From Lycocorax pyrrhopterus obiensis (lineage: Eukaryota; Chordata; Aves; Passeriformes; Paradisaeidae), in the NCBI GenBank assembly GCA_014706295.1, contig JACSVZ010000004.1:93135548-93199547 (forward strand): a stretch of DNA of 64,000 bases, read 5' to 3'. Each line of letters starts with the position of its first letter. The stretch's first letter is position 1. Shown here piece by piece: positions 13,071-24,562 of the stretch. The notes beneath the pieces were generated by a model. The model did no database searches and was not told the origin of the DNA. It saw only the letters and a program-made list of their open reading frames with translations. A program made the position numbers and the translations under genes.

Positions 13071-13087
13071 TGGCGCCGAACAGGGAC
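13071..13087 (+). other. Primer binding site, tRNA-Lys type
   Basis: TGGCGCCGAACAGGGAC matches the 3' end complement of lysine tRNA used by many beta- and lentiviruses, with one C missing from the usual CCC. It lies two bases after the 5' LTR, the canonical place. Confidence 0.85.
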
Positions 13088-13629
13088 TTTGGAACACCGA
13101 CTGCTGACCAAGACGAGGCGGGTCCCTTAACTATGGCACGAGGGCGAGACCGGAAAAGGCACCGGCGGTAGCCGAGCCGGGGGCGAACAGATCGGCGAAT
13201 CCTGCTTGCAGTGGGATTCCCATCCGCCTGGGCATGGGGGTATGCCCAGCCCGCTGTCCGGCTGAGGCTACTACTTTGGGAGCTACGGGGATTGACCAGA
13301 GAGTTGATCCCGGTGACTGACTCAAAGAGAGTGATCCCGAACTACGTGCAGCGCGACGAGGCCAGAGGGTGATCCTGGATTCACGTCGGCCGGCCGAGAA
13401 AAAATGAAACGTGAAGGTAGCCGCGAATTATCTTTTTATGCTTTTTAGAAAAGCGGTGGAATACAGGGTTTTGAAACCTATCCCGAGGGTTTGCTTTGCC
13501 CTAGGAAAGGTTAAAGGATTCTTTAAGGATCCGATACATATTTTGAGGTTATCGGAAGTGGAGGAAAGTTTGGGGACGCGCTCTGGGATTGCAGTGATAG
13601 ATGATGATAAAACGGCAAAAAAACGATGA
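13088..13629 (+). pseudogene. Retroviral leader and possible gag start, frameshifted
   Basis: The leader to about 13403 is GC-rich and contains three spaced copies of a GAGAGTGATCCCG-like word (near 13299, 13327 and 13364), which may belong to packaging structures. An ATG at 13404 opens 14 codons before a stop at 13446-13448. A second frame, open across 13411-13629, continues with basic and hydrophobic sequence (KAVEYRVLKPIP...) and ends at 13629. The overlap of the two frames suggests one gene broken by an indel, and its position suggests the gag matrix region. I cannot confirm gag identity from the residues. Confidence 0.45.
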
Positions 13630-16600
13630 TGAAAGCCGGGGCACGGAGCGGAGAAGGGGCTGGTCCTGATCAGCGGCTCCGCCGAGCCGCTATTGTGCCT
13701 GCAATCCAGCTCGGCAGTGGCAAACAGAGTGTACGAGAGGCTTTTGATTGAAAAAGACTTCTGACGGTAAAGTCGGTGTGAAATGTGTCTTCAAAAAGTA
13801 GTTTTTAATTCTAAATTAGTTAGGAAAATTAGCGTCAAAAGCGGCAGAGAACTCGCGTAAAGGAAGCCAAAATCTACAGTTATAAAACATGTCAGCACGC
13901 TATCCCCGAAGCACCAATTGAGAAATTTTGGCATTTAGATAAATGAGCAGTTTCCGAAGGCAAGCACGGCTGGCACGGCACCCTGCTGGCAGGCCTGCAC
14001 AGAAGCAGGGGAGGGAGCACCGGCCTCCCCTCAACGGCGAGAGCCGAAATTCAAAGTGTAACAGATCACCCAAGCCACCCAGATAAGCGTTAAATATATT
14101 GGCAACAAGCAAAAAAGGCGAAGAGAGCACATAGCATCATGAGGGCGTACAAGAGAGATGGCAGGCTCGGCCTGGCGGATTCGCGTCCGAAAGCGAGTCG
14201 GACCGGGGCCGTGGGAAGACGAAACCACAAAAGCAGCCGTAGACAATCAAGAAAAAGCAAGATGCGATCCTTATCCACAGTCTGGGCGATGCGTGGTCCC
14301 CCTCAGTTGCCGTTTTTACAGCAAAATTCTGCAGAGTTCAACCGTAGAGACTGCTCCGAAACTTTTAAATCCACACTCAAAGCTAGGCACTATTCGTGAA
14401 ACAAATGGCGGCGCCCTGGTTTACCTCGTAAGCAATGCTACGCACTTCCGTCTCACGCCACCTTGGGACCAAACAAGTTAGCTGTGCCTCCAGCTACAGC
14501 GCCACCTGTGACGCGCTTCTATTACTGCAATCTCAAATACATATAATAAACAGGCACAGAAAATAAGAAGATACGACAACATCAACGAGATACGAAAACA
14601 TCAACGAGATACGACAACATCAATGAGATGCAACAGCATCAAGCAAAGAAAAATACAACTTAGAACATGCGTTCAGCAATCTACAGATCCACAACAGCTC
14701 TTGAGAGAAATTAATTGAATCCGGCGCATTTGGGAAGATCGTTGAAAAAAGACACTCCAACTCTGCCGTTTTTGTTGTACTTAAGTGATGTTACAATTTA
14801 AAGTTCTGTTATTTTATTTCCTGCATAGTTTATAGTTTGTATTCAGATTAACTTTTGTTCAGTTTCCGTGATGTTACTTAATTTTAAAGATACAGTTCTT
14901 TTGTTATAGAAGTAAGATTGAAACGCGATTGAAACACTTATAATGAATCAGTGAGCAACTGTTCAAGAAAGAAGTTGTAAGAGTATAAAAGAGAGTTTGT
15001 TAAACCTTAAGTTAGAATTGAAATTCTCTGGGATAAGTGTTCTGCATTAGTTCAATTGTGATAATTTTTATAACAATCTTTGGGCTGTTTTATCTTCATA
15101 GGTAGCAAAAAAAAGATGAATAACAATTCGGATTATGCTATGATTGGATTGCCAGGTGTGTTAGTGCTTTCTTTCGGCTTTTGTTTTATTGTCATATATA
15201 ATAAGTGTGTGAAAAGGTATAACTGCAATTTCTTAAGTTCAGTTATATTCTCACGTCCATAATCGTGAATTTGTGGGACATGTTATGAAAGCATTATCCG
15301 AGATATTATTCCATGTTACACATATGCATTCTTAGGTGTTTGCAGTTTGTTTCAATGGTACATTGATTACTTTAGCTGAAGATAATGACAAAGCTGTCGC
15401 TGCTTTACAGACTTTTTACATATCATTGTGGTAGCTATCTGCAAGACCTGTATCCCTTTTAAGAATTTTTCAAGCTGGCTATTAATAAAAGCTTGTTTTG
15501 TAATGATAGGTTAGGGGAACCCTCCAGCTAAGGCCTTGGCTCTGGCACGCCCTGGCCCTACCTGTTAGGAGGCATACCTACAGACCCAGGTGTTTCTGCC
15601 TAAAAAACGTAGTTTAAAGTCACTTTGACTTGCTGATTCAGATATGTGAAAGCTGGACCCTTTTGAGGTACAGCTTGAGAGCGTTGCCGCGGGAAAGGTT
15701 TCTCTCCAAGGTTCCTCAGTGTGAACAAAGGTTCACCAGCTGTGGCAGACTCTGAGTGAATAGTTCAGTATTTTAGACAAGTGAAAGTGTATTGTTCTAA
15801 GATTTGCTATCCTTCTATCATGTGCTGTGAATTGTATGTCTATCCTTGTTTGTTCTTGCTTATGTGACTTCGCTGTCTCATAGCATGTTGTTCGCTTGCT
15901 ATTTATGTTGGCCTTCAACATTTAAGTGACAGCTGCACAAGTATCACAGACACAAAAGAGGGAATAGCTTCATCAGGCTTTAGATAGACAATATTTACGC
16001 TAAAAGTTTTTTGAAAGCAGGTCATCAAGTTTCTGAAAGCAGTTTAATGTTGTGAACCATCTACGTTTTGTAAGTACTTCGCAGTGACCCACAGCATTAA
16101 CCCATTAACTCAAGCTTGCAGCAAGATTCTGGAATTGTCACAGCACGGACCAAAAGTTTCGTTTTAAAGATCCTATGTCAAGGGTCTGGGAAGACCTGTA
16201 AAGTTGGCGAAGGGAGAAGAGGTTATGGCCTTGTTGTCCATTACAGATTAAAAGACCGCGAATAGATACCAACAAAAGTAGAATTCGCCCGTAGCTTGAA
16301 AAAGGATATTCAATCTCTAATACTATGAAAAAATAAACATTATGCTTTCTTTTTAGATATCTGTTTATTTTGCTCGGCTTTAGGTAATTCTTTAATAAGT
16401 TAAAGATTTGGATAAGCTTAAGATATTGATAAGTAAACAGTTAAATCAGATATTTACTGAGGTAAATTTTGTTTATTAAGGCCCATGGGCCACGGGTGTA
16501 GAATAGTGAAGGAATTTTGTTATTACTATTAGGCATTACTGTGTTGCTTTGTGTTATTCCCTATATATGCATTGTTTAGCGTTATTCTAGATATAATGGA

Positions 16601-16950
16601 CAATCAGCGATCCGCTTGATAGAAAACATAGTAGAGGAACTTGGCTGGTGCAAATAAACAAAGGAGGAAATTGTTGTAAAGCACTCAAATCTGTCAGAGT
16701 GCCCCAGCCAAGTTATCTCAGCTACCTTATCAGAAGTCACTAGAATGTAAGCTGTGCTAAATCAAGAGAGAAGATGCGAGAAGCGGATAACAAAGATCAG
16801 CAAAGAAGTAGTTAAAAAGAGACTGTACCATCCTAGACTAGAACCAATCAGTCTTCTATTTTGCTTAGCACTAGAATCATTTTGCATCTCCTTTTTAGAA
16901 CCTGCTCATAGGCACACACACACTGGGAGCCCGCACGCTTCAACAGATGG
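13630..16950 (+). other. Internal provirus sequence of unknown identity
   Basis: About 3.3 kb between the possible gag start and the pol remnant. The first kilobase is GC-richer and codon-like but full of stops. From 14.7 to 16.7 kb it becomes AT-rich. It contains a 19-base tandem repeat (14571-14645) and a 60-codon frame (15080-15262) with one strongly hydrophobic stretch (GLPGVLVLSFGFCFIVIY) followed by basic residues, like a single membrane span. Near 16660-16671 ACAAAGGAGGAAATTG resembles a polypurine tract followed by TGTAAAGC, which would fit the 3' end of a second, nested element, but no LTR signals follow clearly. Confidence 0.4.
14571..14645 (+). repeat. 19-base tandem repeat, about four copies
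   Basis: Three near-identical units of ATACGACAACATCAACGAG at 14571, 14590 and 14609, then a more diverged fourth. They lie inside the unassigned part of the provirus. The region is not in an open frame, so any coding role is lost. Confidence 0.85.
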
Positions 16951-17169
16951 GTAAGGCAATGCTAGTGTTCTTACGAAACAGCCATGGTTGCAAAAGTAAC
17001 GCCTCACCCATGGCCTTACCCGAGTGCAACAGATAGACAAACAACGAGCTCATGCACCCGGAACATTCTACTCTGCTGCTCTGGGGTGAACGCTTTAATC
17101 GCCAGAGATGTGTGCTCGAGCAACTAAGAACGCGTCTTACACACGAGCCTTTTTAAACAGCGGTCGAGG

Positions 17170-17990
17170 TTGATTGGATTTTCCCGATTCCAGCTAACAT
17201 GGACAGAACCTAACCCAGTTTGTGGATCGAGGCAGTGGCCGCTGGAAAAAGAAAACCTAGAAGGCAGCTCACCAGCTTGGTAGCAGAACAATACTACAAG
17301 GACATTTACAGCCATTTTTTCTAGCCGTGGAATACTCCAATTTTTGTAATAAGAAAAAGTCAGAAAATGGCCGTTTCCTACAATGATCTTCGAGCGGTGA
17401 ACGCCAATGAAACAATGGGTGCCCTTACAACCTGGATGCCAACCCTGGCCATGATCCTGAGAAAATGGCATCTGCTAATTGTAGTTAAAGACTGCCTTCT
17501 TTACCATTCAGTTGCAAACCCAGAAGACACAACAGCAAATTCAGCTTTCATCGTTACCTGCTTCATCAAACCGTGAAGGACAAGTTAGCAACTTTGAGTG
17601 GACCGTATGCCACAAGGCATGAAGAATAGTCCCACACGCTATGTCCAATTTTTGTGGGGTCAGCCTTGCTAACCCTGCGCCAAAAGTGGCCACCACACTT
17701 ATCTATCATTACGTGATGACATCTTGTTGGCTCAACAAAATCCTTTACTACTGAGCAAGAAAAGACTTAGAAACCCTAGGCCCAGGACTTTGTATATAGC
17801 CCAAAAAAAGTGGCAAAAGACCGCTCTCTTAGAAGTACCTTAGCTTGGGTGATCACTGATGGCCCAGATTCGGCCACAAAAAGTCAGTTTAACACAGTAT
17901 TGCTACCCTCCAAAGATGTCAACAATTGCTTAGAGATTTGCAATGGCTAGGTCCAGTTATCGGCTCATCTTACCGAGTGACCTGAACAAT
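17170..17990 (+). pseudogene. Broken retroviral pol: reverse transcriptase fingers, palm and thumb
   Basis: Plus-strand pieces in several frames line up in the order of a betaretroviral RT. A fingers segment (PWNTPIFVI, from 17325) leads into a clear frame containing DLRAVNA (17385-17405), then MGAL and KDC motifs, ending at 17576. A following piece around 17595-17630 holds the EWTV and MKNSPT motifs in different frames. The catalytic YxDD region is at 17710-17732 with one base missing between Tyr and Asp-Asp. A thumb motif QQLLRDLQWLGPV begins at 17920. Domains after the thumb (RNase H, integrase) are absent. The breaks are mostly single-base indels. In life the enzyme would copy the viral RNA; this copy cannot encode it. 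Confidence 0.85.
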
Positions 17991-18181
17991 GCTTCACACG
18001 TGCTTGCAAGCACAAACCCGACGTGCAGGAGTCAAGCTCCCAAAGTGACAACGAGAAACTTCAGCGAATCGCTACAACAAGTTGCTAACTCAATGATCGA
18101 ACGCCGTGATCCTGATGTACGGGTAGAGCGTCACCATCCTTATGAAGCCCCGAGCAAGTAATGGTTGCACTGACGCAGTGC
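17991..18181 (+). pseudogene. 3' terminal internal segment of the provirus
   Basis: Contains the end of a short frame (17943-18161) that stops 20 bases before the polypurine tract. The residues are charged (ERRDPDVRVERHHPYE) and could be the last codons of a retroviral gene, but I do not recognise which. The jump from RT thumb to this tail within 100 bases implies a large internal deletion. Confidence 0.35.
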
Positions 18182-18200
18182 AAAAAGAAAAAGGGGGGAA
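18182..18200 (+). other. Polypurine tract
   Basis: A 19-base run of A and G (five A, G, five A, six G, AA) directly before the TG of the 3' LTR. This is the normal site for plus-strand priming and marks the 3' boundary of the internal region. Confidence 0.85.
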
Positions 18201-18201
18201 T

Positions 18202-18419
18202 TGTGGGAGAAATGGTTTGACCTTGGAGAGTGTGCAGAAAGTCCCTGGCCTGTAAGCCAGAGGAAACAAAGAGCAGAATGTGTGTAACGAGAAAAGAAAC
18301 TAGCTAAAATAATCTCGCTGTCCTAGTAAAAAGAGCTAATCTGAGACAATAAAGTAGAAGCTTGCTTATCAGTCTATTGGAAGTTGGGGGTCTTGCTTCC
18401 CTCACCCCCTTCTTAAACA
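18202..18419 (+). repeat. 3' LTR of the ERVK-like provirus
   Basis: 218 bases, TGTGGGAGAA to TTAAACA, clearly the partner of 12846-13068. It keeps the AATAAA signal (18348-18353) but has lost four bases of the TATA box, reading CCTAGTAAAAAGAG. Differences from the 5' LTR are dominated by one-base gains and losses in short runs. Confidence 0.88.
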
Positions 18420-18436
18420 TAACCTTTAAGCTAAGC

Positions 18437-18461
18437 NNNNNNNNNNNNNNNNNNNNNNNNN
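18437..18461. other. Assembly gap (25 N)
   Basis: Twenty-five unknown bases, probably a placeholder for unknown length. It follows the 3' LTR by 17 bases and precedes a CR1 tail. Missing DNA may include more telomere-like repeat. Confidence 0.99.
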
Positions 18462-18629
18462 CAGTGGTGAGTCACCATTCCTGGAAGTGTTCCAGACCTG
18501 TGTGGATGTGGCTTATGGCTGAGGACATGTTTTAATGGTGAACATGGTGGGAGTGCTGGGTTGATGGCTGGACTTGATGATTTTAAAAGTCTTTTCCAAC
18601 CCTTAGGTTAGATTTTATGATTCTATGAT
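18462..18629 (+). repeat. CR1 3' end fragment, sense
   Basis: Shows the CR1 3' UTR order CACCATTCCTGGAAGTGTTCC, GGATGTGGC, TGGACTTGATGATTTT, CTTTTCCAACC and the terminal ATGATTCTATGAT octamer-type tail. The 5' side is cut by the assembly gap, so it could continue into missing sequence. Confidence 0.9.
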
Positions 18630-21600
18630 CTGCTAGTGCTGCTGTTAATAACTGATGTTTGTAAGCTTTTTTCTGCAATGTCGTAACTTCTATGGTAAGT
18701 TGGAAACAGAAGCTTCACAAATGCTAACTGAGATGTGAAGAAGAAGGAGCTTTTGAACAGTGTTCTAATGGACCATACATAGATTTTAAAGAAGTGATCA
18801 GGCATGTAATCAGAATCCCAATCAACATATTAATTTCAAGTTCAAAGATGCAAGGCCTAAGCCTCCAAAAACCAGATTTATATATATATTTTTTATATAT
18901 CCTCATGAACAAGTCAGGCCACATCAAATTCTCTCTCAAAGAACAGAGAAATAAAAATAGCTTACACTAATGAGGTATTGTATTACAGCACTAAGAGTAG
19001 TGGAAGTTTCTCGGTCAGGTGCAAGAAACATGACACTGATTATGTGGGGGTGCAAGACTGCATGGGAGGATGAGCCCATGCAAAGACCTGACTACCTTTC
19101 ATCATTCTTACAAGTTTACAGTGTTGTCCTTTATGTGACTCCCTCTGTTTCAAGCAACTAAAGACACAAGTGAGGAAAATGAACAGTTCAAGATAATTTT
19201 CAATAAGGCAAGATATGTATTATTGTTTGAAATTCATGCCTCAAACTATATGTAGAAGTCATCATCATTGTAGAAGGCAGACATCCTTGACCATGAAGGA
19301 AAGATTTAATCTACAAAATATATGGGTTAGTTTGTCCTAAATCCCCAAGACTTTAGCTCCAGTCCTTCTTATTTATCCATTGTCCTTAGTTTCTAGTAAT
19401 TCAGTCTGTATGAAATCCTTTTCTTTGAAGTCTGTTGCCAACTCATTAAATTTTCCAAACTTTCCAGTACATGGATTTATGGGCAATTAAGAATTTCTCA
19501 GACTCAGTAGTCAGGAAATATAGCCTATTATCTGTTACAAAGGCATTTGGCCAATTTAAGGAGATTCTTCAATAGCAAAGTTGTTTCCTAACAGTGTTGC
19601 CTAGTCTCTTCCTTTTCAGATATTTTGTCCTAAACATTTTTTTTCATACCTGCAATGGCTCTAATATGAACAGCTCTTTCATTGAAAGAAATGGTTATAT
19701 TTTACCCAGTTGTTTTCAAATGGTAAATTTACTGAGCTCATCTAATGGCTCTGATATAATAGATGAAAATTCTCCATTGTCTGAGTGCGGGTCTTGAGAC
19801 ATATATTCAGACAAATGTTTTATTTTATTGCCTTTTTCTCCTTATTCCTGGTAATATGTACACAGTATGTTTGTGTTAACGTATTTTCTGCAAAATCCAA
19901 GGTCCTGCAGTTCTTTCTGCCAACTCTGCCATTTGTTCAAAATCTTTATTCTTAAATGGCAATTTTCATTTTAGACCCATAGGAAATTTATCCGAGTGTG
20001 TCACTTTATAAAGTTAGATTTTCTGGACCTTTCATCTTCTACCCCTTGGATAATTTTCCTACTTGTGTTAAAGCAATGTCATTTCTATCGAAAGACTGCT
20101 CTTTTGAAATTTGTCACCAGGTGGTTCTCTAAACTTTATTAGCAGTTTCTAACAGTACATTTTATTTACTGGACAATTCTTCAGTGCTTTTAGTAGCTGG
20201 TGCTGTAGCAAAAGCAATCACACAAGCAGTTTTGAAAGATTTATTGTCTGGGTGCAATTTTTTGTGAATGGACTTGCTGCTCAGACTGTGTTCAATGTAG
20301 TTTGTAAAAGCATCACAAAAAAAAAAAGGGGCCTCTGAATTAAGATCTGCACAAAACCACTTTGACTAATGCTGGGTTCCATCCAGGGCCAGCCCTTAGC
20401 ACTCAGATACAAGTAAAAGATCAAGTCATGGTCCAAGGCAAATCATGTACACCTACTTGGTCAAGCACAAATCTCAGTAATGTCATTCAAGTATGTAAGT
20501 GTTTGCAGTTTCAAATCCCATTCTTGGTGAAAGTATTTTCCGTGCTCTAAGTTCCACATTTCTAAGTAAAAATCTCAGAGATCTTTAGGAAGAAAAGCAA
20601 AAAAACCCAACTTCTCTTTGGACTAAAACAAATCACCATTAACCAATTTATCATTAACCAATTTATGAAACTATTTTATTTGCTGTTTCCTGAACAAAAT
20701 TTCTGGTTCTCTGTAACCTTTAACTAGTGCCTGAATCTTCCTTAGAAACCTGGTGAAAAATGTCTTTGTATGTATTTCCAGAATGTGTTTTAAACTATTG
20801 ACTAGTACCTCCACTGTAACTTCTTCCAAGACTCTGCAAGACCACCTTAGGTTTCCCCAGAGCTACTGGTGTCTGTATGCAAGATGTAGCTATAGTCTCT
20901 TAATAAAAGCAATCAGATTTTTAATTTCATCAGAGTTTCTTTGTGCACAGGCACCTAATCACTACTGAATTAATAAATAAATACAAAGAGAGAGGAAAAG
21001 AGAATATGTCTATTTATAGACAGGTTAAATGACAGTAAGAAAAAAAAAGAAGACTACTCAGTTTTGAAGTACATTTCCAAAGATAATAAAGATTTCACAG
21101 TTTGTTTTTCTTCTCTACATGTGACAAAGAGCCCTCCCTCCATCAGAAACAGCTTCTACCTCTAAAAGCTGTTGATAGGCAGTGCTAACAGCATTTTACT
21201 ACTCTTATTGATGATGCTATCATATATATACATATATGTATATATCATATATACATACTTACATATCATCTATATGTATATGTATATAGATGAATATGTG
21301 TATATGAAACATGTACATATACATCTTCATATATGTGCGTATATATACAGAAATTCAGGAACATCACATGATCATGAGTGCCTTTTCAGCCCTCTGCAGT
21401 ATGCATGGTATAGAGTACAACCAACAGCTTTAAAGTATTTCAATTCTAGAGAAAATAACAATCTGTATATAAAATATTCTCCTTCAAGGTAGATTTTCTT
21501 AACAGCCCTTTTCACTGAAAATGGCTTGCCTCGCAGTAAGATCTTTCAGTTTCAGTTCAGATTAAAGAAATGAACTAATGAAAGAAGAAACAAAATGCAT

Positions 21601-23005
21601 CTTTACACAGCCCATCTCTTCAAGTAAAACATATACAACACACAAACACTGTCAACAGCCTGGCATCCTGTCCCACACATTTCTATCACGCCACATGCAT
21701 TAATAAAAAGCCCCTGTATCCAATGACAGCGCCTTGTTAAAGCTCCAACATCAATCATGTTTTTAAAAAATTTTGGTTTGTGTGTCCCTAATTGAATCCT
21801 TTGAAAATATGCCAGAAAGGTGAGATACTTTTTTCCTTCTTTTCTCTTCTGGCTCTTTAATTACCCTTCCCTGAAATGAACAGGCATCGAGTAATAGACT
21901 GTTACTGGAAAGTTTCAATAGAAAACTCAAATCTCTCATTACTGAGATTTTTATGGGACAACATTTTTACTTAAAGTATGTGGGATAGAAACAGCTTTGG
22001 AGAGTGGAAAGGTAAAACTGCTGGCAGAGCAGCTGCTTGTTTGATATCAGGTGCAAACTCAAGACAAACAAATGGCCCTGCCTGCAGAGGGAAATGTGCT
22101 CTGACAAGTGGAGGTCAACTAAAACATTTTCTCTTCTCAACGCACAGTTGGGCCTCTCCTTTTACAATTTTCTCTCCTACCATGACAGTTTTAATTGTGA
22201 CACTTTTGATGCACATGAAGAAAAAACGGCTCAGATTGGCTCTAACTGCTGTACTCCAAAGGAGGCAGTGTACTGGAATCTGATTCTTGCAGAGAAAGTT
22301 TCAGCCTTTGCTGCACAAAGCAAAATTTAGTTAAGAAATTTAGGGCTTCCATTTCAGTTAAGCAGAAATGCAGCACTCTGAAAATCATGTACACTACAAT
22401 ATGAGCGCGTAAGTAACATAATTATGTCAATGCTTTCCAAAGAATTTTATGCATCACTCTGTCACTGTATTCTATACCTTTGGTGGTCTGCCTAACTTTT
22501 GGCTTAATCTCATTTGCCTGCTAAGCCCTCTTGAATAATTACACAATTCAGCTATTTTAAGTAAAATAGATTTGTCACAATTCTCTCACTCTCTTTTCTC
22601 TTGCCTAACAATGGCAGGGATGCAAAGACAGGAAACTGCTACAAACCCTACTTTGCTTCCACACAGAACACGTGGAATGAAATTGAGAGACGGAGCCAGA
22701 TGCCACAGAGGTAACATCCTCTTTCCTTTATCATCTCATCTCATTCCTCAAGGCAGCCAATCTCCTATCCCCTCCGTGCCAGTGACAGTAATCCTATGCG
22801 AAGCGCTGTCACCATATAACCATTAAAGAGAAGCAGCAGTAGCAATAATACTCAAGGTGCCTTGTGGACCCTGAAAAGCTTTAGCAGAGGGATTTTCCGG
22901 CTTTCTGCATCATTTTGTGAGAGTTCTGTCTTTCCCATGCAAGTAAGACAAAACAATGTTACCGTTTTGTAAACTTCTTGCAGCTGCGGATTGTTTGGGT
23001 AGAAT
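18630..23005. other. AT-rich DNA, no gene recognised
   Basis: Frames are short and look like chance. Two small repeats are present: a perfect 15-base tandem duplication (CATTAACCAATTTAT at 20637-20666) and an AT/TATAC microsatellite near 21215-21350. Some non-repetitive stretches around 21650-22900 look like ordinary intergenic or conserved non-coding sequence, which cannot be judged without alignment. Confidence 0.55.
21215..21350. repeat. AT-rich microsatellite (TATA/CATA type)
   Basis: Low-complexity alternation of ATATAT, CATATA and TACATA words. It produces a spurious Tyr/Ile/Met-rich open frame on the plus strand. Confidence 0.85.
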
Positions 23006-23226
23006 TGTTATGGTTCTAACTAGAAAAACATTCAGAGATGGGTGTCTTAGAACTTGACCAATACCCTTAGGGGGTGGATGGCAAAAACCAATTACCTTAT
23101 GCCACTTAATACACTTTGTGAACTAACATATAAAAGTCTTCTGAGAATTCATTAAATCATCATCCATTTATCCCTGAGCCTGGACTTCGTGTCGTTTCTC
23201 TACTCGTCCGTGGCGAGAACAGCGAC
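23006..23226 (+). mobile_element. Probable short solo LTR
   Basis: A TG...CA unit of about 221 bases. It holds two CCAAT boxes (near 23059 and 23087), a TATA box (CATATAAAAG, near 23129), an ATTAAA-type poly(A) signal (near 23151) and a GC-richer end with several CpG. The size and order match an avian ERVK-type LTR, but it is not the family of the provirus at 12.8 kb. The flanking five bases do not match, so the right end is tentative. Confidence 0.5.
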
Positions 23227-24176
23227 AGTGCCTTTCCTATCTTACCTTTTAAAAAGATCAGACTTTGGTACATTCTGGGAAATAAGAATGGTTAGATCCG
23301 CTCTGTGAAATTGTACCTTCATTGAAAAAGAAAACAGGCAAGAGACAGAGCTACTGGCAACTGTTTTGATTTTTGAAAAATCATGCTGCCAATATTACAG
23401 AGAAAGATTACAGACAGTTATGTACATGTGTACAATCACACAAATAGATAATTGAAAGACCAGAACTACATTGGCTTTTTTTGAGAAAGTACCATATGAA
23501 AAGATAATGAGTAAAAACTCCAGACAAGCAGTCCCTATAAACCTCCACACCTGGTAAGCTGCAGCTCCCATCTGCTGTCCTCCTTGCTTTTCTCGGTGCT
23601 GTTCTCTTTGTACAGAAATAGTGTATATTTGTGTCATCATCAGATCCAAGCACACTGTTGGGATTCAGATCATAGTGCAACTGATCCCTCTTCGGGCTGT
23701 GTCAGTGTGAACATGAGGCACACTGATGTGCAGACATGTGCAGAGAAAACTCAAAAGTCAGAGCAGGGCCAAAACGTGTGCCTGAACACCAGCCTCCCTC
23801 AACTTGAGCCTTCCATGGGCTCATATAAATAGCCGTATCCTGACAAATAACCCACAGTTTTCCACACTCAGACAGTGGAACTGCCATGAGTATAAATGCT
23901 TTAAATTCTGTGTGAAGAAGCGTACCACCAACTTCCACCTCAACTCACCAGACAGTAGTTCTCAGACTTTGCAGGTCCCACTTGCACCACCAGTATAAGT
24001 TTTAAACTCACCACCTTACTTCCAGAAACAGAGCACAGTGCCCCAACACTCATCCACAGTCGGGAGGAGGGCACTGCTGCCCCTGTTCTGCCTGCATCAG
24101 GCTGCTCCTTCCTTGCTCGTACAGCTACCTTAAGGACCTCCAGTCTCCTTTCCTCCAGCTTCCTTTTTTCCCTCCT
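23227..24176. other. Non-coding DNA left of the telomere-associated LTR
   Basis: No gene or known repeat recognised. Several 80-90 codon frames overlap on both strands without domains. The last 250 bases are pyrimidine-rich and end in CTCCT, the left half of the target duplication of the next element. Confidence 0.5.
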
Positions 24177-24557
24177 TGTCGGCGATTGAGGCATGGACCC
24201 AGACCACCAGGGAATCTGAATCGTTTATTCAAAGAAATGAGCTGGTTTTACACACTTTTCCAAGGCACAGTATCTCCTTACATGGTAATTCTCACTACGT
24301 GACCTATCCCATGTTGCCACGTCAGCAACCTGCTTTCTAAATGTCCTTCTATGGGGCTATCACACACTGTTCGCCCGTCTGTCAGCTCCCAGCAGGCTCC
24401 TCTTGGTAGGTGTCTGCTGTGTGACACCTCCTCCCCCTCCCCACGGTCCCATGGAGACAAGCCTCTCTGTGCTGCCATGTGCTTCTTTGTGCTGCCATGT
24501 GCCTCTGCAGGCACGTCTCACAGCCCACAACCCAATTCTATCTTATTTCTCCCCATA
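24177..24557 (-). mobile_element. Family 1 LTR-like element, copy 7, with target duplication
   Basis: A 381-base antisense copy of the element found six more times in the telomere-like block. Read on the minus strand it starts TATGGGGAGA, carries two repeats of a CATGGCAGCACAAAG-type word, a degenerate TATA box (GTGTGTAAAACC), AATAAA (complement of 24224-24229) and ends CGCCGACA. Both flanks are CTCCT (24172-24176 and 24558-24562), a 5-base target duplication as expected for an ERVL-type LTR insertion. This copy has no telomere hexamers at its borders. It therefore shows that the family is an independently inserting LTR rather than a subtelomeric satellite. The 5' TG is mutated to TA. Confidence 0.8.
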
Positions 24558-24562
24558 CTCCT

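Larger units (their letters stand above)
12846..18419 (+). mobile_element. Decayed betaretrovirus-like (ERVK) provirus
   Basis: A two-LTR element: 5' LTR 12846-13068, tRNA-Lys-type primer site 13071-13087, internal region with a pol remnant, polypurine tract 18182-18200, 3' LTR 18202-18419. At 5.6 kb it is shorter than a complete provirus. Integrase and env are not recognisable, and gag can only be guessed. Bases 13630-16950 are not assignable to retroviral genes by eye, so they may be decayed gag/pro, a recombinant insert or a nested element. The flanks (TTCCAC left, TAACCT right) do not form a target duplication. The left neighbour is CCCTAA array and the right flank begins TAACC, so it probably inserted into telomere-like repeats. 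The sequence breaks at a 25-N gap 17 bases after the 3' LTR. Confidence 0.85.

Noticed and set aside
21172..21492. 106-codon Tyr/Ile-rich frame
   Set aside because: Generated by the AT microsatellite at 21,215-21,350.
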